Positions 62,801-64,000 of a stretch of 64,000 nucleotides of DNA are shown here, piece by piece. Made by a program: the position numbers and the translations under genes. The stretch's first letter is position 1; each line of letters opens with the position of its first letter. The DNA comes from Solenopsis invicta (taxonomy: Eukaryota; Arthropoda; Insecta; Hymenoptera; Formicidae). The stretch covers positions 7,812,001-7,876,000 of the forward strand of contig NC_052665.1 in the NCBI RefSeq assembly GCF_016802725.1. The letters are read 5' to 3'. The notes beneath the pieces are model-generated. The model was not told where the DNA came from and ran no database searches. It was given only the letters and a program-made list of their open reading frames with translations.

Positions 62801-64000
62801 AGCAGCCCTCACGGTCCTAACAAATTAGAGGAGCGCCGTAGTATATCGCCCTACGCGAAAGCAAGTCCAAAACTGGCAGTATCAAAACTGTCTCCTAACG
62901 CGACAATAAAGATAGGGAAACGGAAAAGGCAAGAGAGCGAGAGTTCCGTTGCATCGAGCACAGCTGACGATCCACAGCCGAGACCAGGTAAACGGAAATG
63001 CTCAGAGAATGCTGCAGAACTTATTAAAGCTTGCATGGGTGTAGAAGAAACTGGTTCTATAAAGAAACAAGTACCTGGCAAGGAAGAGCAATCAAAGAAG
63101 GGATTCAACATATTGGCAAAGGCTAAAAAAGGTGTTTATTTCATGCTATTATTTCTCTGTGTGTAGTAGTTGAGTCTTTTTTTACACATTTTATCCAAAT
63201 ATCTTTCTTTTTATCCAATATTTTTCTACATATACAGGCTGTTTAGCTATTAGCGCATCAAATATTAATGACAGATTTTTTGACAAATTTCAAGTTGCAT
63301 GAAAATTTCTCTTTATAGCGAAAATTTTATGACTGACTTGATTTTTCGAAGTTTCAAACATTATGACTCAATCTTTTTATATGTGTCTGAATATATGTAT
63401 GTGTGTGCATATGTGCGTGCGCGCATGTGTGTGTGTGTGTGTGTGTATGTGTGCGTGCGTGCGTGCGTGCGTGTATGAAATCACAAAAAAAGATATATTG
63501 TAACGAACAAAATAGTCCTTCATCAAATTTTCGTTAAGGAAATCCCGAAATTCATTAAGGAATTTCTCATTATCAGCTAATGCGGTAGGTGGACACCCTG
63601 TATATATTATAGACTTTGTATTGTAGCAATTTACAAGGACTGCCAAAAACAAAGCTGTTTGTACGTAAATTAGGGCGTGCCAAAAATTTATCGAGAATCA
63701 ATCGTTATATTGCGAACATAAGTTTGTGATAATACAGCCGTTAACTATGCAAATGCAGCAATTTAAATTATTAAAGATCTAAAGATTATCGAATACTTTA
63801 AGACTCAACACACAGCTATCTCTCAATCTCGCTCTAGCGTGCCTCTAATTCTAAATTCGCCTATCTCTCTCACAGATTTGTCTGATTTACGATACTCGGG
63901 CCAGACTTATATGTGATATAAGCGTTTTTATATTTTTAGGTCCCATTGTGGTAGAAGTAGATTCGTCTGATGACGAACCATTGATTGAGTCTGTAGGAAA
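56076..64000 (+). CDS. Ncoa6: Nuclear receptor coactivator 6 (NCOA6/ASC-2) homologue, 3' truncated by window
   Basis: Transcriptional coactivator; by family, a nuclear subunit of the Trr/MLL3-4 COMPASS-like H3K4 methyltransferase complex. Exons: 56076-56202, 56307-56473, 56599-56815, 56899-59727, 59886-60266, 60558-63131, 63940-64000 (open). At least 2118 aa. The N-terminal conserved domain includes WNSVRVTFSIPREAALRLRE and LGILSVQVEGDQVISL. LxxLL NR box 1 is LVNLL at 342-346 within SSPLLVNLLQND, as in vertebrate NCOA6. Gln-rich tracts are encoded at about 57818-57846 and 57960-58040. Other blocks are IRQFLINPLTGHLEPMPSES, GEDSGIESMDALSEKSP, a poly-Asn run (61980-62017) and a second LxxLL (LEQLL, 1954-1958). 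The visible end PIVVEVDSSDDEPLIE resembles a SUMO-interacting motif. Confidence 0.95.
57983..58040 (+). repeat. CAA/CAG-rich polyglutamine tract in NCOA6
   Basis: Mixed CAA and CAG codons encode Gln runs in the NCOA6 coding exon. A shorter CAG run is at 57818-57846. Mixed codon use suggests selection for the amino-acid tract and limits repeat slippage. Confidence 0.85.
59776..59857 (+). repeat. (TA)n microsatellite in NCOA6 intron
   Basis: About 40 TA units fill half of the 158 nt intron between the exons ending at 59727 and starting at 59886. The repeat ends about 23 nt before the acceptor AG. The frame that reads through it (Ile-Tyr repeats) is not coding. Confidence 0.95.
63231..63604. 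mobile_element. MITE with mariner-like TIRs in NCOA6 intron
   Basis: Termini tatacaggctgt (left) and acaccctgtata (right) are inverted repeats flanked by TA, as expected for Tc1/mariner-type target duplication. The 374 bp interior has no transposase and contains a TG/CG-rich microsatellite (63395-63475). It sits in the 808 nt intron 63132-63939. Confidence 0.6.

Noticed and set aside
1..64000. CRISPR arrays, operons, prophage or insertion sequences
   Set aside because: The window is intron-containing animal DNA. No regularly spaced direct repeats or bacterial-type gene clusters are present.

Overview
This is a eukaryotic, almost certainly insect window, and most probably from a hymenopteran such as an ant. 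The evidence is AT-rich intergenic DNA broken by CpG-rich patches, short (about 70-130 nt) GT-AG introns, and gene models that match insect orthologues exon by exon. The species assignment is an inference from style and not from a diagnostic marker. I rebuilt the gene models by hand from splice sites, and each multi-exon CDS keeps its reading phase across every junction.

Layout. From 1 to about 20 kb I see no confident gene. This part holds AT-rich DNA, GC-rich patches (about 7.2-7.8, 8.8-9.7, 10.7-12.4, 13.4-14.0, 15.5-16.1 and 17.4-20 kb) and several fold-back repeats, the clearest being a continuous ~425 bp palindrome at 4187-4612. From 20.0 to 24.2 kb a minus-strand gene of unknown function is visible as one strong internal exon (20034-20422) and a probable upstream exon (23959-24181). 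From 24.2 to 30 kb the DNA is AT-rich with microsatellites and no gene.

From 30 kb on the window is gene-dense, with alternating orientation: an M19 membrane dipeptidase (+, 30101-33806); an ornithine decarboxylase-like enzyme (-, 34881-37493); the PP2A scaffold subunit A (+, 40703-44077); a multi-pass membrane RING-CH (MARCH-type) E3 ligase with an EGF-like module (-, 46709 to at least 49173); cytochrome c oxidase subunit 6C (+, 52366-53013); and the NCOA6/ASC-2 nuclear receptor coactivator homologue (+, 56076 to beyond 64000), whose 3' end lies outside the window. A CpG-rich island at about 53.4-54.9 kb is the likely NCOA6 promoter.

The genes are ordinary neighbours and not a co-functional cluster: peptide hydrolysis, polyamine-type decarboxylation, phosphatase scaffolding, ubiquitin ligation, respiration and chromatin/transcription coactivation. 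Two pairs are divergent (ODC-like/PP2A-A and RING-CH/COX6C). The second pair is separated by a ~500 bp inverted repeat that may act as a duplicated bidirectional promoter. The most unusual items are the two long inverted repeats, the ODC-like enzyme whose substrate-specificity segment is replaced while all PLP residues are kept, the EGF-multiTM-RING-CH architecture, and a pre-miRNA-like hairpin in the ODC-like intron.
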